Source of the DNA: Bufo bufo
Taxonomy: Eukaryota > Chordata > Amphibia > Anura > Bufonidae
Assembly: GCF_905171765.1 (NCBI RefSeq)
Contig: NC_053390.1
Coordinates: 576,130,471-576,194,470 of the forward strand
Length of the DNA: 64,000 nucleotides
Reading direction: 5' to 3'
Shown here: positions 42,091-53,574 of the stretch, piece after piece
Numbering within the stretch: the first letter of the stretch is position 1
How the letters are laid out: each line of letters opens with the position of its first letter
Notes under the pieces: model-generated
The model's database searches: none
What the model saw: only the letters and a program-made list of their open reading frames with translations
Told to the model about the DNA's origin: nothing
Position numbers and translations under genes: made by a program

Positions 42091-43105
42091 CAGCTTTCCT
42101 GGGGAGTGCTGTACTTCCCAGGCTCAAACTCTTTCTGACCTCTAAACCGAGGGTCACCAACACTGGCGCCCCTCAGGGATGTGTACTATCGCCGTTCCTG
42201 TTCTCTCTGTACACGAACGAGTGCAGATCGGAGAAGGGGTCAGTTAAAGTCATCAAGTTCGCAGATGACACCACACTCGTGGGCCTGATTAGCGACAGCG
42301 ATGAGCAGGCCTACCGTAAGGAAATTGAAAGGGTCAGCAGCTGGTGTGGCGCGCACAATCTGGTCCTAAACACCACAAAGACAGTCGAGCTGTTCATCAA
42401 CTTCAGGAAGAGAAGGGTAGTTCCCCCCCCCCCGACCTACATCGACGGATCTGAAGTCGCAAGGGTACCCAGTGCCCGTCTCCTAGGCACGACAATCTCT
42501 GAGGACCTATCCTGGCGTCCCAACATCTCATCCATCATAAAGAAGGCTCACCAGCGGCTCTACTTCCTTCGACAACTGAGGAAGTTCGGCATGGCACAGG
42601 ACCTACTAAAGTCCTTCTACTCCTGTACCATCGAGTCGGCATTGTGCTCGTCTCTTCTGGTTTGGTATGCCGGCTCATCAGCCAGTGACAAGTGCAAAAT
42701 ACAAAAGGGTCATCAGCTCGGCGGAGAGAACTACTCGACTGCCACTACCACCCCTTGACTCTATCTTCTCCAACAGACTGCGCTCCAGGGCTCTGAAAAT
42801 ATCCAATGACCACTCCCATCCGGGCCATCATCTCTTCAGACGTCTAAAGTCCGGCCGCAGGTATCAGGCCATCCCTGTAAGGACATCGAGGAGGCTGAAC
42901 ACTTTCTTTCTAACGGCCGTCAGACTGCTGAACTCACCATGCCCCATCTCCCACCCATAATCCCTCGCCCCTGATGTGCCCATTGCATAACCCTATTCCG
43001 CCCCCTCCCCCCTAGTATTATGCCTGTACCTGTGCCTAACCCAATTCCGAGCACGATCGAATGTGTCGTGTTTGGCGAATAAAGCTAATTCTGATTCTGA
43101 TTCCA
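42091..43105 (+). pseudogene. LINE reverse transcriptase fragment with 3' end
   Basis: Plus-strand non-LTR element. The frame to 42758 contains TNTGAPQGCVLSPFLFSLYT, VIKFADDTTLVGLISDSDE with the RT active site, WCGAHNLVLNTTKTVELFIN, and LRKFGMAQDLLKSFYSCTIE. The protein continues in another frame at 42667-42960 (RSRALKISNDHSHPGHHLFR, LNTFFLTAVRLLNS). The 3' end is AATAAAGC then repeated ATTCTG units at about 43078-43105, the microsatellite tail of such LINEs. RT N-terminus and endonuclease are missing. Jockey/CR1/L2 supergroup; exact clade not assigned. Confidence 0.85.
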
Positions 43106-43348
43106 TGCGCTTAGATTGAGGAAGCCGTTCATTTGTGGTGATAGGCTGGAGCCTGCTGGAGGCTACCAGGCTTATCACAGGTATATTCTCATGGATGTCA
43201 GAATGAGGCAGTGCTCCATAAGAAAATATTGAATTTCTGATACACTACAGTACTATATCACAGTAGTGTATGGAAGAAGCAATCTAAAGATCCTTCCCCA
43301 TAGTAAGAATAAACAATAAAGATTATTTTCACCGCCGCATCCCAAGAT

Positions 43349-46300
43349 TAGAGATGAGCGAATTTTTCAAAAATTAGGTTCGCCAACTTTTTGGGGAAAA
43401 ATTCAGTTCGATCCGAATATATTTGCGGCGAATTACGCTTAAAAAACATCTATTTTCTGGCTGATGAGAGCCTTTATAGTGGCATAGAACACTGTGCCTT
43501 GCAGTAACACACATAGGGAGTCTGCTTTGGTAGTGAAATAATACTGTGAGTCATTATGACATGCAGATGACAGTCGTCGCTCTTAGAATCACTGCACACT
43601 TCACTTATTTGGGCAGTCACGGGGCCAAAACTGACCAAATAACTCAATTATGAACTCAGCCTTACAGGTCAATGTTAGTGTCAAGAAGAAGCGCACTCCT
43701 TTCATACCGTCGGCAGCTAATTCCACATGGATGTAAACAGAACCTGTTCTATTAAATGCTTAAACAAGTAGAACCCTCCTGACAGAGTGGAGAGGGTGTC
43801 AGCAGTAAGTTGGTGTTGACGTCAATGATAATTTTGCCCATCCTCTTATCCGTCAGAACAATAACCCCTCAAAAAACGGATTCTGTCTGTTGAGCATTTG
43901 CCTTCACTCGGTCAGCATTTGGTCAGTAATCCATCAGTATTGCTAATGACAAAAAAAACAGGAGTGGATCCAAAACAGAGATTACTTGTGAACCGAATAT
44001 TTGCATGTCTTCTGTGTTTTGTACCCACTCCTGCTTTTGGCTACCAAATCACAAGCCAATTCTGATGGGACCATACAGGCCTTACAGGTGCTACACAGAA
44101 AGGATCCGTTGTGCGTCTCATTTTTCCTTCCTTCTGACAGATCAGAAAAAGGATCAAATAAAAGATGAGGTCAGCCAAGCCAAAAAGGCAAAATAGTGGC
44201 CAGTCATAAAGTTGGGAGGGTGGGAACAGCATGAGAAGTCCACAGAGTGGCTCTATGACATAGTGGTGAGGTGTAAGCAGCATGAGGAGACCACAGAGTG
44301 GCCCAATGACAGAGCCAGTAGGTGGCATCAGCATGAGGAGGCCACATAGTGGCATGACGACGAGAGATTGTGGAGGTGGCAGCAGCATGAGGAGGCCACA
44401 GAGTGGCACCACAACGAGAGATTGCAGAGGTGGCAGCGGCATCAGGAGGCCACAGAGTGGCATGACGATGAGAGATTGCGGAGGTTGCAGCAGCATCAGG
44501 AGGCCACAGAGTGGCACGACGATGACAGATTGTGGAGGTGGCAGCAGCATGAGGAGGCCACAGAGTAACACAATGAGGAGAGATTGCGGAGGTGGCAGCA
44601 GCATGAGAAGGCCACAGAGTGGCACGACGATGAGAGATTGCGGAGGTGGCAGCGGCATCAGGAGGCCACAGAGTGGCACGACGATGAGAGATTGCGGAGG
44701 TGGCAGCAGCATCTGGAGACCACAGAGTGACATGACAAGGAGAGATTGTGGAGATGGCAGCAGCATCAGGAGACCACAGAGTGGCACAATGACAGAGTCT
44801 GGAGGTGGCAGCAGCATCAGGAGCAATAGAGTGGCACAACGACGACAGGTTGTGGAGGTGGCAGTAGCATGAGGAGGCCACAGAGTGGCACAATGCCAGA
44901 GTCTGGAGGTGGAGGCAGCATTAGGAGGCCACAGAGTGACACAATGACAGAGTCTGGAGGTGGCAGCAGCATCAGGAGGCCACAGAGTGGCACGACGATG
45001 ACAGATTGTGGAGGTGGCAGCAGCATGAGGAGGCCACGGAGTGGCACGACAATGAGAGATTGTGGAGGTGGCAGCAGCATTAAGAGGCCACAGAGTGGCA
45101 TGACGACGAGAGAATGAGGAGGTGTCAGCAGCATGAGGAGGCCACAGAGTGGCACGATGATGACAGATTCTGGAGGTGGCAGCAGCATGAGGAGGCCACA
45201 GAGTAGCACAACAACGGCAGATTGTGGAGGTGGCAGTAGAACGTGGATGCGGAAGTGGCATCACCTGGCCAAGTTGCTGTTGTGGCTGGGCAGGAACTAT
45301 ATTTACCCAGTGGGCCCTAAAGGACATAAATTGTCCTTGACCGTAGTTATATCTACACGCCCAAAAAGGCAGTTTCACAAAAAAAATTTGGGCTAATCAA
45401 CATATTTCGGTCCATACAGCAAAAGGAATTCTACAATCACCCATCAATTTTCCCAAAAAAGGCTGCATCACAAACAAATTTCACCACTGAATGACAATGT
45501 AAATTCACTGCAGAACGGCTAATAACACATACTTATTTTTCCCATTAATACACCCCAACAATGGCAGTATAACAATTTTGGTTCACTGCAGACCGGCTAA
45601 TAATACATATTCTTTTTTCTATTAATACACCCCAAAAAAATTAATATAGCAATCGCAAGTCACCACAGAACGGCTAATAGGACGTACGTATCTATCCTAT
45701 TAATACACCCTGTAAATGGCTGTAGTACAATTGAACTTCACCGCTGAACGGCAAATACTTTTTTTGTGCCACTAATACACGCCACAAAAGGCTTTAGAAC
45801 ATATAACTGCACCGCTGAACGGGAAATAGATTTTTCTTTTGCCACTAATTCACGACAAAAAGGGCTTTATAACATATAACTTCACCGCTGAACGGGAAAT
45901 ATATTTTTTCTTTTTCCACTATTACACGCCAAAAATTGCTTTACAACATATAACTGCATCGGACAAGGCCAAATAAGACATAGAAATATTTCCTTGTAAT
46001 AAACCCTGTTAATGCCAGTATCAAACAGCACTTGCACCCTAATAAGAACGGTTTGCTGGAATTACAGAGCTGTATAATGACAATTTGGATCCCCAGTCAG
46101 TGCAGCAAGGTGTAATGGGAATATTCCTATTACCCAGGCTGTAACCTCCCCTACTGAACCCTGTTCAACATAAATGCTATGGAATGATTCCTCCCTATCC
46201 TTTCCGACACCTTGAAAAATCTTTCCCTGCACTTGTAAATCGTTTTTAGAACAATGATGTTTTTTTTAGCACAGTCCCTAGCGCCTGCTGAAATCTCTCC

Positions 46301-46570
46301 CTGCACTAAGTAAACTGAAAAATGGCAGAATCCAAGATGGCTGGGGCTATTTATAGGGCTATGACATCACAGGGCTGGCTGGCTGCTGATTGGCTGCATA
46401 CATGGCATTATGGGTGATCCCGCCTTCCCAGAGTCCCTTGCTCCATGTCCTCACACGTACAGCAGCCATTTTAGGAAAAAATGTGATTCGTTACCACAAA
46501 TCGCGAGGAAATTCGGATTCGATTAAAACCTGAAATTCGGATGGAATTCCACTTCGTCTAGCCTGCACTA
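43349..46570 (-). mobile_element. hAT-B, internally deleted paralogue of hAT-A
   Basis: Starts TAGAGATGAGCGAATTTTTC like hAT-A and follows it to the same truncated right junction in the 24-bp minisatellite. It lacks the transposase region (hAT-A 11131-26610) and lacks the 680-bp dimer, PLE, BEL/Pao, fold-back PLE and DIRS insertions. Hence it preserves the empty sites. The stretch 45236-45310 keeps a few transposase codons (MSFRAHWVNIVPAQPQQ on the minus strand). No target duplication found. Confidence 0.83.
44226..45236. repeat. 54-bp minisatellite of hAT-B
   Basis: About 19 units, mostly 54 bp with some of 51 bp, built on GAGGTGGCAGCAGCAT, GAGGAGGCCACAGAGTGGCA and CGACGATGAGAGATTG. All periods are multiples of three, so open frames of 445 aa (minus) and 196 aa (plus) run through the array. 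They are most simply by-products of the period. Confidence 0.92.
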
Positions 46571-46704
46571 CAACACCAATGACTGGAAGACATCAGCAAA
46601 AAGTTACTGGACAACAGCGCCAAACAGTGATTTAAAAAAAAAAAAAACAGTGCCCAAATTAAACAACCAAACACTGACTGAAAAACACCAAACAGTGAGT
46701 GGAC
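46571..46704. repeat. 24-bp minisatellite, block 6
   Basis: Paralogous to block 3 at 34821-34957, including the central A-run and the final AACAGTGAGTGGAC. Confidence 0.88.
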
Positions 46705-47286
46705 TAGTGTTGATCACAAATTTTTATCGCGAATATCGGCACTTCGAGAATTCGCGAAGATCTAGAATAAAGTGCTATATTTTAGTAACCGCAAATATTC
46801 TAGATTGTTTTTCATTAGTACCCTCACTGCTTCTTGCTTGTGGGCCAATGAGAAGGCTGCAATGTCTTTGTCTGAGCTTAGCAACATCACTAGCAACCAA
46901 TAGGAAAGTTGCCTACCCCTTATTATATAGGAAACTCCCCAGCAGCCATTTTCTGCTGTTTTTTGCAGTTCTGAGAGAGAGCAGTGACATTGCTATGCTC
47001 TGTGCTTACATCTGGATCCTATTCCTTATCCAATTACATTAGATAGTTAGTTAGCTCATATATATATGATACAGATAGTTAGTGGGAGATAGTCAGTGTA
47101 GGTTAGATAGTGATATAGTGTAGCTGATAGGTTCCAGTGCAGGGTGTTAGGTAGTGTGATAGGAATTACTGTGCTGTGATAGGGATTAGTGTATAGGGAT
47201 GTGGGATTTGCGAATTTATGGCGAATATTAGGCAACAATTTGCGAACTATCGCGAAAACGAATATTACCTATGCTGCTCATCACTA
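46705..47286 (+). mobile_element. hAT-G non-autonomous transposon
   Basis: A 582-bp element starting TAGTGTTGATC and ending GATCATCACTA-like GCTCATCACTA, flanked by GAGTGGAC (46697-46704) and GAGTGAAC (47287-47294), an 8-bp duplication with one change. Its left 420 bp match hAT-D at 34958. Non-coding. Confidence 0.82.
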
Positions 47287-47482
47287 GAGTGAACAACACC
47301 ACCAAACAGTGACTGGATAACACCATCAAACAGTGACTGGATAATACCATCATACAGTGACTGGATAACACCATCAAACAGCGACTGGATAACACCATAA
47401 ACAGTGACTGGATAACAACAAGAAACAGTTCCTGAACTACATCACCAAACAGTGACTGGACAACAACAGCAAACAGTGACAG
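47287..47482. repeat. 24-bp minisatellite, block 7
   Basis: Eight units, last block of the array; the local form is GGATAACACCATC then AAACAGTGACT. After 47482 the sequence is unrelated. Confidence 0.9.
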
Positions 47483-48635
47483 GTTCCCTTTATTAATATG
47501 CATCTTTGCTAAGAGAATAATCAGCATTATGGAGGCACCTAACACTATATATTCCCACAGTATGGGGACTCTCGGCTATATACCGAGATAAATATCTTAT
47601 TAATATCACGAGTAGTTAACACAATATACGTTACCGGGTCAAAGGTAGACAGAGTTCAGATGGGACCAGTTCTCAAGAACTTTCCTAGTAGTCCAAAATA
47701 AATAATCCAAGTTTCTTCTGGTATAGTTTTCTTTTTGAGTTTTTCTTTTGGTTTTGATTGACTCCTTGATGCTTTGCACACGAGTAATTATTCCCCACCT
47801 TATCTAAGAATCACCCCCTTCTGGATTAGGGATTTCCAATCAGGTAAGGTGGGTGTATTGGCATGCTAATAACACAATTATGTCATATTAACCAGTATGT
47901 TCTATGTTTGTGTACTGCGCGATGACCTCCTATTCACCTTCCTGAGTAGTAGGTGCCAGAAGAAGACAACACGAAGGTACACTTTGGCTCTACAAGCTAC
48001 AGATCGGTATTTACCTTTTCCTGGGTTCTTGTCTGTTTGCCTGTGTGTTAATGGTGTCTTCCATATTTCTGCTCCTGCGTCCAAAGTGAAGGGGATATCC
48101 CAGAACATACTGGTCACTTGTTAAACAGCAGCGGCGGCGATACCGCTGCAGTACCGCATCATTAGTAATTTAAAGTGTAAGAGCGCCTATGTAGCAATAA
48201 CAAAGAGCATGTCATATTAACCCTTGACATGGTATAAAACAAATGGTAAAATAATATAATATTGTCCATCTGCCTCCAGATTGCACTGTGGTACTTCAGA
48301 TGAATATCACAACCTTAAACATTAATTCTAAATACCTAATAATATGTTCACGTGACCTTCTTAACCTTTTCAATATACATCATTAAGGAAGCTCTTTTCC
48401 TGACACTTTTAATTACCCATAACCTAGACTTGTTGGAGTCACTGACAATGTCTCCTATCTTTTTGAATATATGTTAATGGATAACAATATATATTATGGC
48501 CTTGATACTCGGCATCGGGACTTGTATACTTTACTTGTCTACATGGATGAATAACTACCATCTGAAATAAAATTTAACTCTTCTCAGAAATCCAATTACC
48601 AGAAACTTACTTCAGTGTTTCTGTATCTTCTACAG
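47483..48635. other. Unassigned AT-rich DNA
   Basis: No coding frame with recognisable motif and no repeat boundary. May be host intergenic sequence. Confidence 0.5.
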
Positions 48636-48782
48636 CAGGCATGCTCAACCTGCGGCCCTCCAGCTGTTGCAAAACTACAACTCCCATCATTCCTGGACAG
48701 CCTACAGCTATCAGCCTACAGAAGGGCATGGTGGGAGTTGTAGTTTTACAACAGCTGGAGGGCCACAGGTTGAGCATTCCTG
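48636..48782. repeat. Palindromic MITE
   Basis: 147 bp with long terminal inverted repeats: CAGGCATGCTCAACCTGCGG at one end and, inverted, CAGGAATGCTCAACCTGTGG at the other, continuing through CCTCCAGCTGTTG and ACTACAACTCCCA. A widespread amphibian-type hAT MITE form. No clear target duplication on the right, where the L2 LINE abuts. Confidence 0.82.
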
Positions 48783-50450
48783 TTCAAAAAAAAAAGGAGA
48801 AGGACCTCCACTAGAAAGAATGACTAATAAATCGTTTGATGCATGTATCTTTACAGAGGAAGATGTTCTAAGTTTGCTAAGGTGAAGACAAATAAGTCAC
48901 AGGGGCCTGATGAGATACACCCAAAATTATTAAAAGAGCTTAGTGGTGAGCTGGCAAAACCGTTAACAGATTTATTTAACCAATCATTAGTAACAGGAGT
49001 CGTCCCGAAAGATTGGAAATTGGCTAATGTCGTGCCCATTCACAAGAAAGGTAGTAGGGAGGAATCGAGCAACTATAGACCAGTGAGTCTGACATCAATA
49101 GTAGGCAAATTAATGGAAACCCAATTAAAGGATAGGATTGTGGAACATCTAAAATCCCATGGATTGCAAGATGAAAAACAACATGGGTTTACTTCAGTGA
49201 GATCATGTCAAACAAATCTTATAGATTTTTTTGACTGGGTGAATAAAATAATAGACGGTGGAGGTGCAGTAGACATCGCATATCTAGATTTTAGTAAGGC
49301 TTTTGACACTGTCCCACATAGAAGACTTATCAATAAACTGCAGTCATTGAGCATGGACTCCCATATTGTTGAGTGGATTAGGCAGTGGCTGAGTGACAGA
49401 CAACAGAGGGTGGTAGTCAATGGAGAACATTCAAAACAAGGTCATGTTACCAGTGGGGTTCCACAGGGATCTGTACTGGGACCGATTTTGTTTAATATCT
49501 TCATAAGTGATATTGCAAAAGGCCTCGCTGGTAAGGTTTGTCTTTTTGCTGATGACACAAAGATAGGTAACAGGGTTGATGTTCCTGGAGGGAAACGCCA
49601 AATGGAAAAGGATTTAGGAAAACTAGAAGAATGGTCAGAACTCTGGCAACTGAAATTTAATGTGGATAAGTGCAAGATAATGCACCTGGGGCGTAAAAAC
49701 CCAAGGGCAGAATATAGAATATTTGACACAGTCCTGACCTCAGTATCTGAGGAAAGGGATTTAGGAGTAATTATTTCAGAAGACTTAAAGGTGGGAAGAC
49801 AATGTAATAGAGCAGCACGAAATGCCAGCAGAATGCTTGGATGTATAGGGAGAGGTATAAGCAGTAGAAAGAGTGAAGTCCTTATGCCGCTGTACAGAAC
49901 ACTGGTGAGACCTCACTTGGAGTATTGTGCGCAGTACTGGAGGCCATATCTCCAGAAGGATATAGATACTCTAGAGAGAGTTCAGAGAAGAGCTACTAAA
50001 CTAGTACATGGATTGCAGGATAAAACTTACCAGGAAAGGTTAAAGGACCTTAATATGTATAGCTTGGAAGAAAGAAGAGACAGAGGGGATATGATAGAAA
50101 CTTTTAAATACATAAAGGGAATCAACTCGGTAAAGGAAGAGAGCATATTTAAAAGAAGAAAAACTACCACAAGAGGACACAGTTTTAAATTAGAGGGGCA
50201 AAGGTTTAAAAGTAATATAAGGAAGTATTACTTTACTGAGAGAGTAGTGGATGCATGGAATAGCCTTCCTGCAGAAGTGGTAGCTGCAAATACAGTGAAG
50301 GGGTTTAAGCATGCATGGGATAGGCATAAGGCCATCCTTCATATAAGATAGCCCCTGGCCCTATCCATAGTATTCAGTATATTGGGCAGACTAGATGGGC
50401 CAAATGGTTCTTATCTGCCGACACATTCTATGTTTCTATGTTTCTATAGG
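48783..50450 (+). mobile_element. L2/CR1-type LINE, 5'-truncated
   Basis: Plus-strand non-LTR element with a long RT frame (48843-50351), a 3' region GGGCAGACTAGATGGGCCAA and a tail of TTCTATGTTTCTATG repeats at 50426-50450. The 5' end is truncated next to the MITE. Confidence 0.9.
48843..50351 (+). pseudogene. L2/CR1 LINE reverse transcriptase, nearly intact
   Basis: A 502-aa frame covering the RT domain and C-terminus: [108 protein letters not shown] (active site about 235-238). The C-terminal part includes [32 protein letters not shown] and VVDAWNSLPAEVVAANTVKG. The true frame enters from upstream: FDACIFTEEDVLSLLR in the 48667-48885 frame belongs to the same protein, so a frameshift lies at about 48880. 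Endonuclease is absent. The long open frame suggests recent insertion. Confidence 0.88.
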
Positions 50451-50999
50451 ATACATTCTAAATTACACATGCATGGTATAATACAGTGATGCCCAACCTA
50501 CGGCCCGCGGGCCACATCCGGCCCGCGAAGCTGTCTCGTGTGGCCCGTGCTTGCGCACAGTTGCAGTACTATTATTAGTTTTGTGGCGCAGGTGCTTTTA
50601 ATGGTTTCATGGCCAGTCGGTTTGGACCTGGCCGGCGGCGAAGCACTGCCTTGTTAGTTACGTAACCTAACCACCACCCCAGACCCAACCTCACCCATCC
50701 GGCGCTGTGCTATTCTTGCTGTGATGATCCAGACCTGTGACCTCAGCGCCAGGTCTCGCGGGTTGGCGGGATGACGCAGGCCCACGGTGCATGCTGGAAG
50801 ACAGCGGGAGCGGAGCAGATTAGGCAAGTATCTTTTTTTTTTGTATGTGTAAATGTGCACACAAGGCCGGCTTTATACTCACAGGGGGGCACCTGGCAGT
50901 GCGGCACAGTGGCACGCCGGCATGGCACTGGCCGAAATTTCTTCATAGAGGCCCGGCCCCGGGGGCAAAATCATGAAATATATAGGGGCAAAACGCAAA

Positions 51000-51135
51000 A
51001 AATTAAATATATACAGAAGGGGCAAAAAATGAAATATATACAGTGGGGGCAAAAAATGAAATATGTACACAGGAGACAAATTGTATATATATAAAGAGTG
51101 GGCAAAAATGTGAATATATACAGAGGGGGCAAAAT

Positions 51136-51188
<53 letters not shown>

Positions 51189-51203
51189 GAGGGGGTAAAA
51201 TGG

Positions 51204-51240
<37 letters not shown>

Positions 51241-51275
51241 GAGGGGGCAAAATAGACATATATATGCAGAGGGGG
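51000..51275. repeat. GGGGGCAAAA-TATATA compound repeat
   Basis: Repeated GGGGCAAAAAATGAAATATA units pass into long TA runs (51135-51180, 51200-51225) and CA runs. Open frames of Tyr/Ile repeats here are not genes. Confidence 0.85.
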
Positions 51276-51589
51276 CAAGAAATGAACCCACCCGCCCGTA
51301 CATACCCCCTCTGGACTCTCAGCAAGCCATCAGAGCACGTTGAAGGAGAAGGTGAGGACGAGTCAGATGGGAGCAGGAGGTCTATGTGACTGGCGAGGTG
51401 TGGTAGTGGTGGAAGTGATTGGACCTGAGCCTATTTCTTAATATGTGATCACTATGTCTGGTGGCCATGTGGGCCGCCTGGGTTGCTCCTCAGAACGCGC
51501 TTAGCAATATTAATGAGGGAGAGAGGACTCATAATATTGCACCACAAGGCATTTCTATAGAGAGTTTCCTGCATTCCACTCCTTAGTCT

Positions 51590-52250
51590 TGCTATGTCCA
51601 GAGATGTGTCATCTTCACAGTAGTAATGCTCAGAGATGTGCCCCCTTCACAGTAGTAATGACCAGATGTGCCCCCTGCACAGGGGTGATGCCCAGATGTG
51701 CCCCCTGCACAGGGGTATTGCCCAGATGTGCCCCCTGCACAGGGGTATTGCCCAGATGTGCTCCCTTCACAGGGGTAATGCCTAGATGTGCCCCCTTCAC
51801 AGGTGTAATGCCCAGATGTGCCCCCTTCACAGGTGTAATGCCCAGATGTGCCCCCTTCACAGGGGTAATGCCCAGATGTGCCCCATTCACAGTAGTAATG
51901 CTCACATGTCCCCCCTTCAGAGTAATAATGCTCAGATGTGCCCCCTTCACAGTAAAAATGCCCAGATGTGCCCCTTTCACAGTAGTAATGCTCACATGTG
52001 CCCCCTTCAGAGTAGTAATGCTCACATGTGCCCCCTTCACAGTAAAAATGCCCAGATGTGTCCCCTTCACAGTAGTAATGCTCACATGTGCCCCTTTCAC
52101 AGTAAAAATGCCCAGATGTACCCCCTTTACAGTAAAAATGCCCAGATGTACCCCCTTTACAGTAAAAATGCCCATATGTGCCCCTTCACAAAAAAAAAAA
52201 AAGCCCAGATATTTTCCCCTTCACAGTAGTAATGCTCACACGTGCCCCCT
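51590..52250. repeat. 30-bp minisatellite of hAT-H
   Basis: About 21 units of GTAATGCCCAGATGTGCCCC plus CTTCACAGGG or variants (CTCACATG, AGTAGTAATG, AGTAAAAATG). The 30-bp period keeps frames open on both strands (270 aa plus, 181 aa minus); I treat them as artefacts of the period. Confidence 0.92.
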
Positions 52251-52362
52251 CACAGTGTTTGCATTTCTTTCCGTCAAAGCGACCTGGTTCTGGCCCGCAA
52301 AATTTATACTATGTGAAGTGCGGCCCTCAGACGAAAAATGGTTGGGCACCACTGGTATAATA

Positions 52363-52839
52363 TATATATATATAAATCGATACATTGTTACACATAAATA
52401 ACACATTATATGAATTATTGGTTAAAATATGTTGTAAATCTAAATATACCATACAGAAATATATATAATATAATTATGAATATATGAATTGGACCTCACA
52501 CAGCAGGTGTGCCTTAAGGATTTAAATTCTTATCTTGTCATGGCTTATCCATGGAACAACATTGTTCCCTTCAGAGAAACATGTTTGAAGAAGCTAGTAT
52601 ACTCCCCATAGATAAACCCATATCTTTAGCAATAACTTTTAAAATACAATGTCCGTTCATATTAACGATTATTCTTATATAAACTGAACTTGCCATGAAC
52701 TCATCTTGGCCTCTTCAGTCACATAACAGAACTTTGGTTCAAGCTGATTTTATTCTTAAAGGCAATGAGTATTAATTTTGGCTATAATACCGCCAGATAA
52801 TATAGCATATTTATGAAATGCACAATAGTGTGTGCTCCC
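52363..52839. other. Unassigned AT-rich DNA
   Basis: Starts with TATATA; no gene seen. Confidence 0.5.
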
Positions 52840-52997
52840 CAGCCCCTGCTGCCCGAATCAGTGGTCACTGCTATTTGGTCTCTTGGTCACTACTGGACTC
52901 CTAGTTGGAGAGGTTTCCTGATCGTCGACCAACTGAGAGATCTTTTAACTGAAGAAGGCAGTTTAAAAATTTTCTCCAAAGAGGATTGCTTCTTGTC

Positions 52998-53225
52998 CTA
53001 AGTTGACAGAAGGAAGGACTGAAGAATCCTTGTGTAGGCCTGAGCCCATCTTACTGTGGGGATTGTTGAGGTTAGGAGACCTAACAGTCGCATAATTCCG
53101 TGTTTCAGCTTTCGTGTTTCTGACTGGGAGGAAAGGAGGAGCGATGACACACGTTCAGCAGTACTCCTAAAAAGACCTTTTACTGACTGGGTTCTAGGCT
53201 TGACTTCTCCAGATTTATCAACCAA
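52998..53225 (-). pseudogene. DIRS RT C-terminal fragment
   Basis: A frame with HGIMRLLGLLTSTIPTVRWA, a block found after the RT palm in DIRS elements (xMxLLGLLTSxIPAVxWA form). Part of the 52840-55080 remnant. Confidence 0.65.
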
Positions 53226-53277
53226 CCTCGCATAGGGTATCTTTCACTATCTGGATGTGAGCAAAGAGATTTTGATC

Positions 53278-53574
53278 TTAGTCTGCAGCGATCAGCAAGT
53301 CTTCTAGATAGGGAACCACTAGCACCTCTCTTAGATGTAGGTAATCGACTACGTCTGCCATAATTTTTGAAAATACGCGAGAAGCAGTAGAGAGGCCAAA
53401 TGAAAGTGCCTGAAACTGGAAATGACAGAGCCGTTCTCCTATGTATATTGCAAATGTTAGATACTGCTGGAACTCTCTGTGAATGGGCACATGATAATAT
53501 GCGTCTGCTAAATCTAGAGTTGCCATCAACCAGTTTTGGCCCAGGATATTTACTGTAGATCTGATGGATTCCAT
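53278..53574 (-). pseudogene. DIRS RT palm with altered active site
   Basis: A 98-aa frame: MATLDLADAYYHVPIHREFQ, FQFQALSFGLSTASRVFSKI and VVPYLEDLLIAAD. The active-site YLDD of the family is YLED here, an Asp to Glu change expected to disable it. In keeping with a dead element. Confidence 0.8.

Larger units (their letters stand above)
50484..52354. mobile_element. hAT-H non-autonomous transposon
   Basis: A 1871-bp element with ends CAGTGATGCCCAACCTACGG and, inverted, CAGTGGTGCCCAACC, flanked by perfect 8-bp duplications GTATAATA (50476-50483 and 52355-52362). Subterminal GGCCCGC-rich sequence occurs at both ends. Interior: AT and CA microsatellites and a 30-bp array; no transposase. Confidence 0.92.

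Noticed and set aside
44041..45378. 445-residue open frame on the minus strand
   Set aside because: Apart from a short transposase remnant at its N-terminus it is an 18-residue repeat produced by the 54-bp minisatellite; the plus strand is also open. No start context, no domain.
43349..47286. A single larger hAT running from TAGAGATGAGCG (43349) to the CTCATCACTA end at 47286
   Set aside because: The 8-bp flanks do not match, and 46705-47286 has its own termini and near-perfect duplication (GAGTGGAC/GAGTGAAC).
47897..48124. Possible small host gene (75 residues plus, 71 residues minus)
   Set aside because: Frames open on both strands by chance, no motif, no flanking splice or polyadenylation pattern.
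50879..51325. Tyr/Ile-rich frames over TA repeats
   Set aside because: Microsatellite translations only.
51589..52401. 270-residue Cys/Pro-rich repeat protein
   Set aside because: Direct product of the 30-bp minisatellite of hAT-H; both strands are open, and the period is a multiple of three.
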